A stretch of DNA of 64,000 nucleotides from the NCBI GenBank assembly GCA_963780165.1, contig CAWABB010000001.1, positions 1,736,001 through 1,800,000 on the forward strand, in the 5' to 3' direction. Below are positions 35,364 through 44,347 of this stretch, one piece after another. This DNA is from CAWABB01 sp963780165. GTDB lineage: Bacteria; Bacteroidota; Ignavibacteria; UBA10030; UBA6906. The notes below the pieces were generated by a model that worked only from the letters and a program-made list of their open reading frames with translations, was not told the DNA's origin and ran no database searches. Every line of letters begins with the position of its first letter. The stretch's first letter is position 1. A program made the position numbers and the translations under genes.

Positions 35364-36596
35364 ATGGACCAGCACAAACTCTACCGCACAATCCTGACGC
35401 TGGGCGACGAGAAGTTCCGGAACGAGGAATCGCTCCTCGGTCACGTGCTCGAAAACATCATCCAGAACGAGGACATCCCCATCAAGGGAGGTCGGATCTG
35501 GAAGCTCGACGCCGCCGCGGGAACATACCGCCTCCTCCGCCAGTATGGCGAGATGGACCCGATCGATAAGAACTTTCGCATCAGCGTCCTGGATTATCCC
35601 GTCTTCCTCCACCTGCACAAGAGGGGGACGATCGTCGCGACCGAAACGAACCGGTACCTCCAGCAGAAAGGCATCCGCATCTACTCCGCGACGGGCGTCG
35701 GCGAGAAGGTGAAGTGGAAGGACTATTCGCTCTATCAGTATGTCATCGCCATCAACGCCGCATACCTCAAGGAGGACATGTCGTACGCCCTGAACATCAT
35801 CGGGCACGCGCTGACCTCGGCCCTCCGCAACCGCCGCATCGAATCGAAGGCAAAGGCCCTCGAGGCTGACCTGGACAAGGCCCGGGAGATTCAGAAGAGC
35901 ATCCTGCCCGAGCACGAGGTGCGGTTCCAGGCGTTCGATCTGTACGGCGTTTCCATCCCCGACCGGGTTGTGGGCGGCGACTTCTTCGATTACCTGCAGC
36001 TCCAGGACGAAAAGGACCGGCTCGGCGTCGTGATTGGCGACGCGGCCAGCAAGGGCCTCTCGGCGGCGGCCCAGGCGCTCTTTGTCGCGGGTGCGTTGCG
36101 CATGGGCTTCGAGCAGCAGATCCAGATCAGCACCATCCTCGGGCGGCTCAATCAGCTCGTCCACCGGACGTTCACGCCGGAGCAATTCATCTCGATGGTG
36201 TATGCCGAGCTGATCAGCTCAGAGAAAGGGCTCGTGCTCTACGCGAATGCGGGACACAGCGTCCCGATCCTTCTCCGCCACGCCACCGACGAGGCAGAGC
36301 GCCTCCCCGCCACGGGGCACATTATCGGGCCTTTTCCCAACGAGAAGTACCGGTATGATTTCGTGCTGATGAAGAAGGGGGACGTGCTCCTCCTGTACAC
36401 CGACGGCATCGTCGAAGCGCAGAACGAGCGACAGGAACTGTATGGAGAGCAGCGGCTGACGGAGATGCTCCGGAAGCACAAGACGAAAACCCCCAAGGAG
36501 ATATGCCAGCTGATCCTCGAAGATGTGCAGGTCTACAATCGGTTCCCCGAGTATTCGGACGACAAGACGCTGGTGGTCATCAAGCGGACGCGGTGA
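35364..36596 (+). CDS. SpoIIE-type PP2C serine phosphatase with N-terminal sensor domain
   Basis: 410 residues. Residues ~1-165 look like a GAF-type sensor, followed by a helical linker (KAKALEADLDKAREIQKSIL) and the PP2C domain with VVGGDFFDYLQ, GDAASKGLSAAAQALFV, YANAGHSVPILL, LLYTDGIVEAQ and YSDDKTLVVIK. The catalytic acidic residues are intact. It lies 7 nt behind the DUF1684 gene. It is the second SpoIIE phosphatase in the window; no STAS gene is adjacent to this one. Confidence 0.9.
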   Translation: MDQHKLYRTILTLGDEKFRNEESLLGHVLENIIQNEDIPIKGGRIWKLDAAAGTYRLLRQYGEMDPIDKNFRISVLDYPVFLHLHKRGTIVATETNRYLQQKGIRIYSATGVGEKVKWKDYSLYQYVIAINAAYLKEDMSYALNIIGHALTSALRNRRIESKAKALEADLDKAREIQKSILPEHEVRFQAFDLYGVSIPDRVVGGDFFDYLQLQDEKDRLGVVIGDAASKGLSAAAQALFVAGALRMGFEQQIQISTILGRLNQLVHRTFTPEQFISMVYAELISSEKGLVLYANAGHSVPILLRHATDEAERLPATGHIIGPFPNEKYRYDFVLMKKGDVLLLYTDGIVEAQNERQELYGEQRLTEMLRKHKTKTPKEICQLILEDVQVYNRFPEYSDDKTLVVIKRTR

Positions 36597-36705
36597 GGGA
36601 GCCGGGAAATGTGGTATCGAGAGATGGTGAGGTGAGGTGGTGCGATGCGTCGTCGCGCGCAGCGGCGGCATCTGGTGAAGAGAGATTGAAGGGTACACGC
36701 AGGAC

Positions 36706-38661
36706 TCACCGGGTGAGGATGACCTTCTTCGTTTCCATCCTTCCGGGCGTTTGAATCCTCGCGAAGTAGATCCCGGAAGGCAATCCCGCAAGTCCCACGT
36801 CGACCGAGTAGGTTCCTTCCGACTGTTCCGCGTTCAGGGGTACAGCCACCTCCTGCCCCAGAATGTTGACCACGGAAATCCTGACCGGGCCGCGTCTGTT
36901 GACAGAATAGGAAACGCTTGACGCGGTGCGTTCCACGGGCTGTACTGTCGACAGCGGTTCAGGAGTGCGTGGCACGGGGCGCGCAGTCATGCGGAGTTCG
37001 CTCGACGCCATCGCGGGCTCCGGGAGCTGCACGGAGAAGTGCCGCATCCCTGGCTCCGAGGGCACACCCTGTGCTCCGTCGCTCACCAGCACGCGCCAGT
37101 GCCATGTCGCCGCAGAGCGCGGAAGAACAACGTGAACGGAATCCGCCTGCCCGAGGAACAACCTTCGCAGGGCGCCGCCGGTGAACGACGGAAGCGTATC
37201 GAGTTCCAGCACGTGCATCACTGAGTCCCCATCCTCATCAAGACCTCGCCTCCACCGGAAGGTCACCTCGGGTTCGGTGTCCCTCGCCACCATCAGCTCA
37301 CCGTCCTGCGGCGACAGCAGCCGCGCCGCCCGCGGAAGATCATTCACGTTGTTCACCCTGACCGTGAACGACTGGTCCGCGTAACCGGCTCCGTTGCGGG
37401 CCCGCACCGTCACGGAATGGAACCCGGCCATCGCCTGCACATTCGACGGCGTCCAGCGGATGCCCCAGGTCAGCGTATCAACCCACATGCCGTCCGGACC
37501 TTCCACCAGCAAAACCTCGGGGGGCGTGCCGCTGAATTCCGGGATGTACGAATAGGGGACATCTTCAGTGGCGACGGTGGGCGGGTCCGAGGTGAACATC
37601 GGGGCAACGGGAACGAGCCGAAGGATCCGGCTTGAGACGAACGGTCCGTTCACGAGGTAGATCGTGCCATCGGGACCCGCCGTGAGGTCCGCGAACCCCG
37701 CGTTCGTCCGGAAGAACACCTCCGGCTGGAGCCTGCCGCCAGCCGGGACCGGATCGGCGACCCAGACGGTCGGCGCGGCGTATCCGCCGAAGAGGAGCTT
37801 TCCGCGGAGGCGGGGGAACGCGTTGCCGCGGTAGAGGAGAATGCCGGTGAGCCCGGGCTGGTCTGCCCCTGTGAACTCGTACAGCCTGTTTCCCGCCCTC
37901 TCGCGAGGATCCGGCCAGCCCAGGTTGGCACCCCTGGGAACCCGATTCACGGAGTTTGCCAATTCTCTGCCGTTTTCGGTGCAGTACATCTCTCCCGTGA
38001 GGGCGTCGAAGGCCATGCCGCTGACGTTCCTGTGCCCGAACGACCAGATGGAGCGACCGGCTGCTGGATTGTCGGCGGGTATCGTGCCGTCGTCATTCAG
38101 GCGGAGGATCTTGCCGTAGTAGTTGCGGCGGGTCGAGACGTCTTGCGCATCCTCTGCCCTCGTCCCGAAATCCCCCACTGCGATGTACAGCTTTCCGTCC
38201 GGACCGAATGTCATCGCGCCGCCCACGTGCGTCGCGTCTCCGTCCAGGCGCGGCACCACCAGGATCAGCCGCGGGTCCACTCCGACTCCGGCGGAGTCCC
38301 GGTACCGCTCGACGACCATCGACCGGTCCAGCGTCCGGATATAGAGGACGTAGAGATAGGGCTCTTCCGGGTACTTGGGGTGGACTGCAAGGGAGAGCAT
38401 CCCCTGCTCACCATCGGATTCAACCCGCAGGGCGATGAATGGGTTCGGGAGCAGGGCGCGGTGAAATACGCGGACGCGTCCGGTGACCTTCTCGGTGAAG
38501 AACGTCTTGCCGCTTCCGTCCGGTGCAAACGCAATGCGCACCGGGAACTGGGAAAACGGGGCACGCGCCACCGTATCAACTTTGAAGGGTTGGGCGGAGG
38601 CGGTACAGGATATGAGGAGGAGAAGTGTAAGCGAACTGCAGTGTCGTATCAAGAATCCCAT
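36706..38661 (-). CDS. Secreted glucose/sorbosone dehydrogenase-like propeller with Type IX sorting domain
   Basis: 651 residues from the ATG at 38661, which has a GAAGGAGC ribosome site. A signal peptide ends at TASAQ. Then a PQQ-type sugar dehydrogenase six-bladed propeller (ESDGEQGMLSLAVHPKY, GDATHVGGAMTFGPDGKLYIAVGDFG, SFGHRNVSGMAFD), an Ig/cadherin-like module and a C-terminal sorting domain of ~75 residues ending GIYFARIQTPGRMETKKVIL. The last part is the Type IX (Por) secretion signal. The protein should therefore be exported and displayed or released by that system. Enzymatic substrate is unknown. Confidence 0.9.
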   Translation of the reverse strand: MGFLIRHCSSLTLLLLISCTASAQPFKVDTVARAPFSQFPVRIAFAPDGSGKTFFTEKVTGRVRVFHRALLPNPFIALRVESDGEQGMLSLAVHPKYPEEPYLYVLYIRTLDRSMVVERYRDSAGVGVDPRLILVVPRLDGDATHVGGAMTFGPDGKLYIAVGDFGTRAEDAQDVSTRRNYYGKILRLNDDGTIPADNPAAGRSIWSFGHRNVSGMAFDALTGEMYCTENGRELANSVNRVPRGANLGWPDPRERAGNRLYEFTGADQPGLTGILLYRGNAFPRLRGKLLFGGYAAPTVWVADPVPAGGRLQPEVFFRTNAGFADLTAGPDGTIYLVNGPFVSSRILRLVPVAPMFTSDPPTVATEDVPYSYIPEFSGTPPEVLLVEGPDGMWVDTLTWGIRWTPSNVQAMAGFHSVTVRARNGAGYADQSFTVRVNNVNDLPRAARLLSPQDGELMVARDTEPEVTFRWRRGLDEDGDSVMHVLELDTLPSFTGGALRRLFLGQADSVHVVLPRSAATWHWRVLVSDGAQGVPSEPGMRHFSVQLPEPAMASSELRMTARPVPRTPEPLSTVQPVERTASSVSYSVNRRGPVRISVVNILGQEVAVPLNAEQSEGTYSVDVGLAGLPSGIYFARIQTPGRMETKKVILTR

Positions 38662-38683
38662 CGGGCTCCTTCCGCTGCTCCGA

Positions 38684-39766
38684 CTATAGCCCCTCTTTCT
38701 TATACAGATACGCCATGGGGAGGAGCCTGGACTCCGTCCCGTCATGGACGGCGTACTTCGGACCGCTGTAGATCGCAGCTCCACCGTATTCGCCGCGACG
38801 GTTCAGCGCATAGAACGAGACGCTGAACGTTGGCAGGCCGCGCTCATCGAGCAGCCGGCGCATCTTCGTGTGCCGGACCACCCGTTCACACGCCAGCAGG
38901 CAGGCTTGCTCCGGCGACTTCCCCTGCCTCATAAATTCCACGATTATCACGCAGCTGCAGTTGACGAGGTTCGCTTCGCCGCGCCCCGTGGAACCGGCGG
39001 AGCCGACCTCGTTGTCGACGTAGAGCCCCGCTCCGATGATCGGCGAATCTCCCACCCTTCCCGGAATCTTGTAGGCCAATCCGCTGGTGGAGGTCACGCA
39101 CGACACGTTTCCCTTGAGATCGATGGCGCTGCAATGGATCGTCCCGGTGTGGCGGATCGCATCTTCCATCGACGGACGGAGATGCTCGGGAAGCATGCCG
39201 ATCGCCCGGCTTGTGTCGCTGTGCGCCGGAAGCCAGTCGTCCTCCGTCGAGCGCGACTCCCTCCATCGCAGAAACAGCTCCCGTGACTTCTCGGTTACGA
39301 GATCTTCCTCCGCGAATCCGAAGGAGCGGGCGAAACGCAGCGCCCCGTCGCCAACGAGCAGGACGTGATCCGTCCGCTCCATCACCATTCGCGCAACGCG
39401 CGAGGGATTCTTGATGTTCCGGAGGGCCGCCACCGCCCCGCCACGATGTGTCGGGCCATGCATCACCGCCGCGTCAAGCTCAACGACGCCGTCCTCGTTC
39501 GGCAACCCTCCATACCCGACCGTCACGTCGTTGGGATCGTCCTCGACGATATTCACGCCGGCAATGACGCCGTCGAGGGCATCCGCGCCGCCGCGGATCA
39601 GCTCAACGGCCTTGTCGACCGCCCGCTGTCCGTTCCCGCTTGCGACCGCCCGCACTCCGGGGGGTCCGCTCTGTGCGTTCGCGACAGAGGGCCATCTGCT
39701 GCCGACGACGGCCGCAGCACCGGCAAGCGCCGCCTGTTTGAGAAAATCCCTGCGCATGGATTCCAT
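38684..39766 (-). CDS. Tat-exported Ntn-type asparaginase (glycosylasparaginase family)
   Basis: 360 residues. The start gives MRRDFLKQAALAG, a twin-arginine signal peptide. The Ntn autocleavage Thr is in HTGTIHCSAIDLKGNVSC, followed by TSGLAYKIPGRVGDSPIIGAG, the glycosylasparaginase/isoaspartyl-peptidase signature. The enzyme cleaves N-linked GlcNAc-Asn or isoaspartyl bonds after self-processing. It lies 22 nt upstream of the sugar dehydrogenase-like gene on the same strand. Confidence 0.9.
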   Translation of the reverse strand: MESMRRDFLKQAALAGAAAVVGSRWPSVANAQSGPPGVRAVASGNGQRAVDKAVELIRGGADALDGVIAGVNIVEDDPNDVTVGYGGLPNEDGVVELDAAVMHGPTHRGGAVAALRNIKNPSRVARMVMERTDHVLLVGDGALRFARSFGFAEEDLVTEKSRELFLRWRESRSTEDDWLPAHSDTSRAIGMLPEHLRPSMEDAIRHTGTIHCSAIDLKGNVSCVTSTSGLAYKIPGRVGDSPIIGAGLYVDNEVGSAGSTGRGEANLVNCSCVIIVEFMRQGKSPEQACLLACERVVRHTKMRRLLDERGLPTFSVSFYALNRRGEYGGAAIYSGPKYAVHDGTESRLLPMAYLYKKEGL

Positions 39767-39793
39767 GCCGATCTCCCCGTTGAGGATGCAGGT

Positions 39794-39822
39794 AAAGTAC
39801 GCACGCACAGCGCCAGAATCAA
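39794..39822 (-). promoter_or_regulatory. Promoter for the asparaginase-family gene
   Basis: Minus strand: TTGATT (39817-39822), 17-bp spacer, TACTTT (39794-39799), ~27 nt before the ATG at 39766, which has a GGGGAGA ribosome site. Confidence 0.6.
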
Positions 39823-39871
39823 TCCGCCCTCGCCACGGCGGCTGTCGCGCCGGCCTGCGTCCGCCCATCCC

Positions 39872-39900
39872 TTGTCCCTGTCCTCCGGGGACATTACATT
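39872..39900 (+). promoter_or_regulatory. Promoter for rluE
   Basis: TTGTCC (39872-39877), 17-bp spacer, TACATT (39895-39900); a GGAGG ribosome site follows before the ATG at 39918. Confidence 0.55.
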
Positions 39901-39917
39901 CTTCAGGCGGAGGCCCC

Positions 39918-40550
39918 ATGTACATCCTTCTCAACAAACCGTACGGGATGCTGTCGCAGTTCACGCGCCCTGCCGGATCGCGGTGGCAGTGCCTTGCCGA
40001 CATTTCCGGGCTGCCATCCGGCGTCTATGCGGCCGGCAGACTTGACGCGGACAGCGAAGGCCTCATGCTGCTGACCGACGACATGGAGATCCGCCACCGG
40101 CTTATGGACCCCGCATTCGGTCATCCGCGAACGTATCTGGCACAGGTGGAAGGTGTTCCCGGTCCGGGCGCTATCCAGACCCTCGAGTCTGGAACGATCG
40201 TCCTGGATGGCCATCGCGTCCTCGCCGCCAGGGCCCGGCTCATGGCAACAGAGCCATCGCTCCCGCCAAGACCAGTACCGATCCGGTTTCGCGCACACAT
40301 TCCTACCGCGTGGATCGAGGTGACGCTGACGGAGGGGAGAAACAGGCAGGTCCGCAGAATGACGGCAGCCGCAGGGCACCCGACCCTGCGGCTGGTTCGA
40401 ACCCGAATCGGTTCGCTGACACTCGGCTCGCTCCCGCCTGGAACATGGAGGGAGATTTCCCGCACCGCGGCTACTTCTTCTTTGGCGGGGCGGGCGGTGG
40501 CGGCGGCACGGGAGCCGCGGCCTCCACGGGCTCGTCGCGGTAAACGGTGA
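39918..40550 (+). CDS. rluE: 23S rRNA pseudouridine synthase (RluE/RsuA family)
   Basis: 210 residues. It lacks the N-terminal S4 domain, like RluE. The start MYILLNKPYGMLSQFT and the catalytic Asp in YAAGRLDADSEGLMLLT are characteristic, and the downstream TLTEGRNRQVRRMTAAAGHP is the third conserved motif. It isomerises a uridine in large-subunit rRNA. The basic C-terminal tail extends over the 3' end of the convergent gene, an 80-nt overlap. Confidence 0.9.
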   Translation: MYILLNKPYGMLSQFTRPAGSRWQCLADISGLPSGVYAAGRLDADSEGLMLLTDDMEIRHRLMDPAFGHPRTYLAQVEGVPGPGAIQTLESGTIVLDGHRVLAARARLMATEPSLPPRPVPIRFRAHIPTAWIEVTLTEGRNRQVRRMTAAAGHPTLRLVRTRIGSLTLGSLPPGTWREISRTAATSSLAGRAVAAAREPRPPRARRGKR

Positions 40551-42315
40551 TGCCCCAGTACATCGCATCCTCCGGCGGGTCGACGTTCCAATCTCCGAAC
40601 GAATGGGAGTCGTCGCTCCGGAAGCGGAGCACATAGTCTCCACGCTCCAGCAGCACCGTCGCATTCACGCTCCGGTTCTTCCGCCCTCCACCGGCATGCA
40701 TGGTCATCGAGTAGGTCATCTCCCACACGACCGCGCCGGTCTTCGCGCTCTCGATCCATCCGTAGTCAAACATCTCCCGGTTCTGCCCTTCGCCGATGGC
40801 ATAGATGCGTACACGCGTCGTGCGGTCAAGACTGAACCGCTCCGAGGCGTCCGCGTCGTTCCGAACGCGAACGATCTGCGCCAGGATGCTTTTGTCGCGC
40901 GACTCGACATATTTGCCCACCACCGACGACGAGAAACCCGATCCCGCACCCATGACCGTAATGCCGTAGTTCTCGGGGTCGAACGGAGGGTCGTCGTTCC
41001 ATTCGTCGTATGCATGAGAGTCGTCCGTGGTATAGGTGACGACGTAGCTTCCCCTGGGAAGATGGACGACTTCGTCGACGTACCGGTTCTTCTCCGCCCC
41101 TCCCGCGTGCATGGTGCGATCCACATCCATCGACCAGACCTTCTCGCGGGTGCGCGCGTCGAGGACCTGTCCGTAGTCCGCCATGGTCCGCCGCTCATTG
41201 CTCCGTTCGCCGAACGCGTAGACCCGGACGTCGGTGTCCTCCTTCAACACAAAGCCCTCTGAACGCGTTTCGCTGTCTCGTACCCGGACGAGCTTCACGA
41301 TGACGTTGCGAATCTCTTCGTACGGGATCTCGGTGATGTTCCCGCGCTCGTCGAGATTCTCGGCGCACACGGTGATGCCCCAGCGCAGAGGATCGTACGG
41401 CGGCTCCGCGTTCCAATCGTCCATGGAGTGGCTGCCGTCGGTCACATAGTACAGGACATAGCTGCCCGCGTCGAGAGTCATCGAGCGTCGCACGCGCAGG
41501 TTTTTGGAGGCGCCGCCGGCGTGTTCCATCGCCCGGCCCTCCATCGCCCAGATCCGCTCCCGGGTCTTCATGTCGATGAGCCAGCCGTGGTCGTGCATCT
41601 CCTTGCCCGAGGTCCCTTCCCCGAGGGCGTCGATGACCACCGCCGTCGGCTTGCTTACGGAGAACGCTTTCCTGAGCACGACGTTGTCGCCGAGCCCGAT
41701 CGCCTGGACTGCACACCCTTCGGGCCTGGTGGAAAGCGGATAGGCCGCGACTGCGGACCGCTGCCCGTCATCGACGGCCAGCTCCATCCCCCATTCCGCG
41801 CACCGGCTCTTCCACTCCTTCTCGATGTCGTCGCTCCACCAGCTCTTGAACCAGGTCACGACATTCCCCTTCGACGTCTCCTGCTGACCGAAGAGCGGAG
41901 TCAACCTGTGATCGACATTTGAAACAAAGTGCGAAAAGGTCGTGTGGTAGGCGAATGCGTACGCGGTGAAGTAGGCTTCGTACCTGCCCGGCTTGAGGGA
42001 GACGCTGCCGTCAAACTCCCGGTCGTCCCCGCTTTTGGAGGTGTTGTCCACCGTCATCACCCAGACCGGGGATCGCGTGGATGCGTCGATGATCCAGCCG
42101 TAAGCGAAGAGCGACTTGCTCTTGTACGACCATCCGTAGTCCCCGCCGCCACCCCGCGCAAGAATGTGCAGCGTCACCGGTTGTTTCACCTCAAGCCCTG
42201 TGTACCGCAACTCTGCGGCGCAGAGGTCCTTCAGGTGCGCGACGGTCGATTCACCCGCGTGCAGCGGAAGCACCCCCACCGCTGCAAACGCCAGGCCCAC
42301 GATGACTTTTCTCAT
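40471..42315 (-). CDS. Secreted protein with ~113-residue internal repeats, unknown function
   Basis: 614 residues. Signal peptide at residues 1-20 (ends LHAGE). Three clear repeats at about 205-317, 341-454 and 480-592, plus a diverged copy at about 45-130. Each repeat has a VR(I/V)YA(I/F)GE strand, a DYGW site, W(A/S/E)M, HAGG..KN, a GSYV-type strand and the end motif DDSHS..DWN..PP followed by WGITV or YGITV. Trp, His and acidic residues are unusually conserved. The tail is Pro/Lys-rich. I do not recognise the family. There is no Type IX sorting domain, so it is probably periplasmic. Confidence 0.8.
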   Translation of the reverse strand: MRKVIVGLAFAAVGVLPLHAGESTVAHLKDLCAAELRYTGLEVKQPVTLHILARGGGGDYGWSYKSKSLFAYGWIIDASTRSPVWVMTVDNTSKSGDDREFDGSVSLKPGRYEAYFTAYAFAYHTTFSHFVSNVDHRLTPLFGQQETSKGNVVTWFKSWWSDDIEKEWKSRCAEWGMELAVDDGQRSAVAAYPLSTRPEGCAVQAIGLGDNVVLRKAFSVSKPTAVVIDALGEGTSGKEMHDHGWLIDMKTRERIWAMEGRAMEHAGGASKNLRVRRSMTLDAGSYVLYYVTDGSHSMDDWNAEPPYDPLRWGITVCAENLDERGNITEIPYEEIRNVIVKLVRVRDSETRSEGFVLKEDTDVRVYAFGERSNERRTMADYGQVLDARTREKVWSMDVDRTMHAGGAEKNRYVDEVVHLPRGSYVVTYTTDDSHAYDEWNDDPPFDPENYGITVMGAGSGFSSSVVGKYVESRDKSILAQIVRVRNDADASERFSLDRTTRVRIYAIGEGQNREMFDYGWIESAKTGAVVWEMTYSMTMHAGGGRKNRSVNATVLLERGDYVLRFRSDDSHSFGDWNVDPPEDAMYWGITVYRDEPVEAAAPVPPPPPAPPKKK

Positions 42316-42438
42316 GACATCCCTGTCAGGTCAGAAAGGCTTCTAAGCTCTTTAGTGTATACGCCTTCCGTTCAGACGGTGTTGCGATATTTGCCGGTCG
42401 GCAAAGACAGAAGCGGGGTTGATTTCTGGCGATTCTGC

Positions 42439-42468
42439 TTGATTTCGGGCACCCCGACTGCGTAGATT
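42439..42468 (+). promoter_or_regulatory. Promoter for the ABC-2 exporter operon
   Basis: TTGATT (42439-42444), 18-bp spacer, TAGATT (42463-42468), 8 nt before the ATG at 42477. Confidence 0.6.
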
Positions 42469-42476
42469 GAGAATTC

Positions 42477-43517
42477 ATGATGACATTCACCGGCCCGGCC
42501 ATACACGTTCAGGAACTGATCAAGATCTACCGCGGCACGGGCGGCAAACCCGTCCGCGCCCTCGACGGCCTTACCCTGGAGGTCCGCCAGGGAGAGATCT
42601 TCGGGCTCCTCGGGAGAAACGGGGCCGGGAAGACCACGCTCCTGCGCGTCCTGACCACGCTCGTTCCCCCCACCTCCGGCTCGGCCCGGGTCATGGGGAT
42701 GGACGTCCGGACTCACGGTCTCGATGTCCGAAGGTCGATCTGCGCGGTGCTCCAGGAGAACGCCGTGGAGATCTTCCTCTCTGTGGATGACAACCTGGCC
42801 ACGTACGCGCGGTTCCAGGGAGTGCCGCGCGCCGAAGCGCGGCGCCGGGCGGACAGGGCGCTCGAAGTGTTCGGGCTCACCGAGTACCGCTCCCAGAAAG
42901 TCATCGACCTGAGCGGCGGACTCAAGCGCCGGGTGCAGGTTGCGAAAGTGTTCATGGCCGACAAGCCTATCGTCTTCCTCGATGAAGCAACGACCGGCAT
43001 GGACCCCCTCAACAAGCGCGCGACTCTCGACGCCATCCGCGAAGAAGCTCTCCGCGGACGCACCATCCTCTTGACAACCCACATCCTCCAGGAAGCCGAG
43101 GAGCTCTGCAACACGATCGCGATCATCGATCACGGCCGGACGGTTGCGCAGGGAGATCTTCGCACAATCATTGCGCTCTCATCGCACGCGTTCGACATGT
43201 CGATTACATTCGACGGGGTCACCGAATCCACGCTCGCCGATCTCCGGAGGTTCCCCCTCCGGAAGATGACCGTGCAGGGTAACACGATTGATCTTGTGGT
43301 ACACGGCCAGGAGGTCTCTGCGCTCGGGATTCTCCAGGCCCTTTCGGCAAGCCACACGATCATGCACTTCGAAGTGTCAGGCGCATCACTGGAAGACGTG
43401 TTCCTCGAGCTGCTGAGGAATCATGGAGCGACGGGAGTCGAGAAGACTGCGATGGAATCGGGCGGACGTGCCCCGGGGACAGCCGGGAACAAAGGCGGAC
43501 GGGGGGAACGGAAATGA
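42477..43517 (+). CDS. ABC transporter ATP-binding protein (ABC-2 type exporter)
   Basis: 346 residues: nucleotide-binding domain with Walker A GRNGAGKTTLLR, signature LSGGLKRRVQVAK, Walker B IVFLDEATTGMD and switch His in LTTHILQEAE. A ~100-residue C-terminal extension of the DrrA/NodI kind follows. The stop overlaps the permease start by 4 nt. The substrate is unknown. Two ATG codons occur in a row at the start (42477, 42480). Confidence 0.92.
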   Translation: MMTFTGPAIHVQELIKIYRGTGGKPVRALDGLTLEVRQGEIFGLLGRNGAGKTTLLRVLTTLVPPTSGSARVMGMDVRTHGLDVRRSICAVLQENAVEIFLSVDDNLATYARFQGVPRAEARRRADRALEVFGLTEYRSQKVIDLSGGLKRRVQVAKVFMADKPIVFLDEATTGMDPLNKRATLDAIREEALRGRTILLTTHILQEAEELCNTIAIIDHGRTVAQGDLRTIIALSSHAFDMSITFDGVTESTLADLRRFPLRKMTVQGNTIDLVVHGQEVSALGILQALSASHTIMHFEVSGASLEDVFLELLRNHGATGVEKTAMESGGRAPGTAGNKGGRGERK

Positions 43518-44281
43518 ATCCGGTCGCAGCGATCCTGTACCGTGAATTCCGCATCAGGACCACGAGCCTCACGTGGCTCTTCTTCGACTTGATCGTGCCA
43601 CTCGCGTACCTGCTCCTGTTCGGCATCGCGCTCGACCGCACATTCGCCGGCGGACTGGCAACGCACGACACGACGCTGTCGTATAACGCGTTCTTCCTGG
43701 CAGGGGTGATCTCCATGGCATGTTTCGGGATCGCCATCAACACATCGTACGGATTCTTCGTGGACCGTGACAACGGGATCTTCTATGAGTTCCTCACCTA
43801 TCCCATGACCCGCGCACAGTTCCTGCTGGGCAAGATACTCTTCAACGCGATTCTCTCGCTCGTGCAGGCCACCCTTACGATCGGAGCCGGCGCATGGGTG
43901 CTCGGCATCGACGTCCGATGGGATCTCGTTCCACTGGCCCTCGCGGGCGTCGCCATCGGAACTGCCGGCTGGGTTTTCTTCCTCTCGTCGTTTGCCCTCA
44001 GGATCCGGCGGAACGACATGTTCAACACGTTCATCAACGTCGCGTACTTCGTCATGATGTTCGCCTCGACGATGTTCTACCCCCTGGAAGCTCTGCCCGT
44101 AGGGCTGCAATACGTTGCATGGGTGAATCCTTTGACATGGCACACCGACGTGCTCCGGTACTGCACGATCGGCGTCGGTACGCCGGAGATCATCCTGCTC
44201 GAGGCCACGGCGTTCGGCGTGTTCCTGCTGGCCTCCTTCGCGCTGGCAGTGTGGACGCTCACGAGAGGCATTCTCGCCTGA
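43514..44281 (+). CDS. ABC-2 family permease
   Basis: 255 residues with six predicted TM helices and the ABC-2 arrangement. It begins MNPVAAILYREFRIRTTSL, a short cytoplasmic helix before the first TM, and has the DRDNGIFYEFLTYPMTRAQFLLGK loop. It pairs with the ATPase at 42477. Confidence 0.9.
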   Translation: MNPVAAILYREFRIRTTSLTWLFFDLIVPLAYLLLFGIALDRTFAGGLATHDTTLSYNAFFLAGVISMACFGIAINTSYGFFVDRDNGIFYEFLTYPMTRAQFLLGKILFNAILSLVQATLTIGAGAWVLGIDVRWDLVPLALAGVAIGTAGWVFFLSSFALRIRRNDMFNTFINVAYFVMMFASTMFYPLEALPVGLQYVAWVNPLTWHTDVLRYCTIGVGTPEIILLEATAFGVFLLASFALAVWTLTRGILA

Positions 44282-44292
44282 ACCCGGCCGCG

Positions 44293-44321
44293 TTGCATTT
44301 CGGCGGCACAGTCCGTATCAT
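44293..44321 (+). promoter_or_regulatory. Promoter for thyA-folA
   Basis: TTGCAT (44293-44298), 17-bp spacer, TATCAT (44316-44321), 26 nt before the ATG at 44348. Confidence 0.5.
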
Positions 44322-44347
44322 GGCTCCACACTTTCCATTTCACTCCC

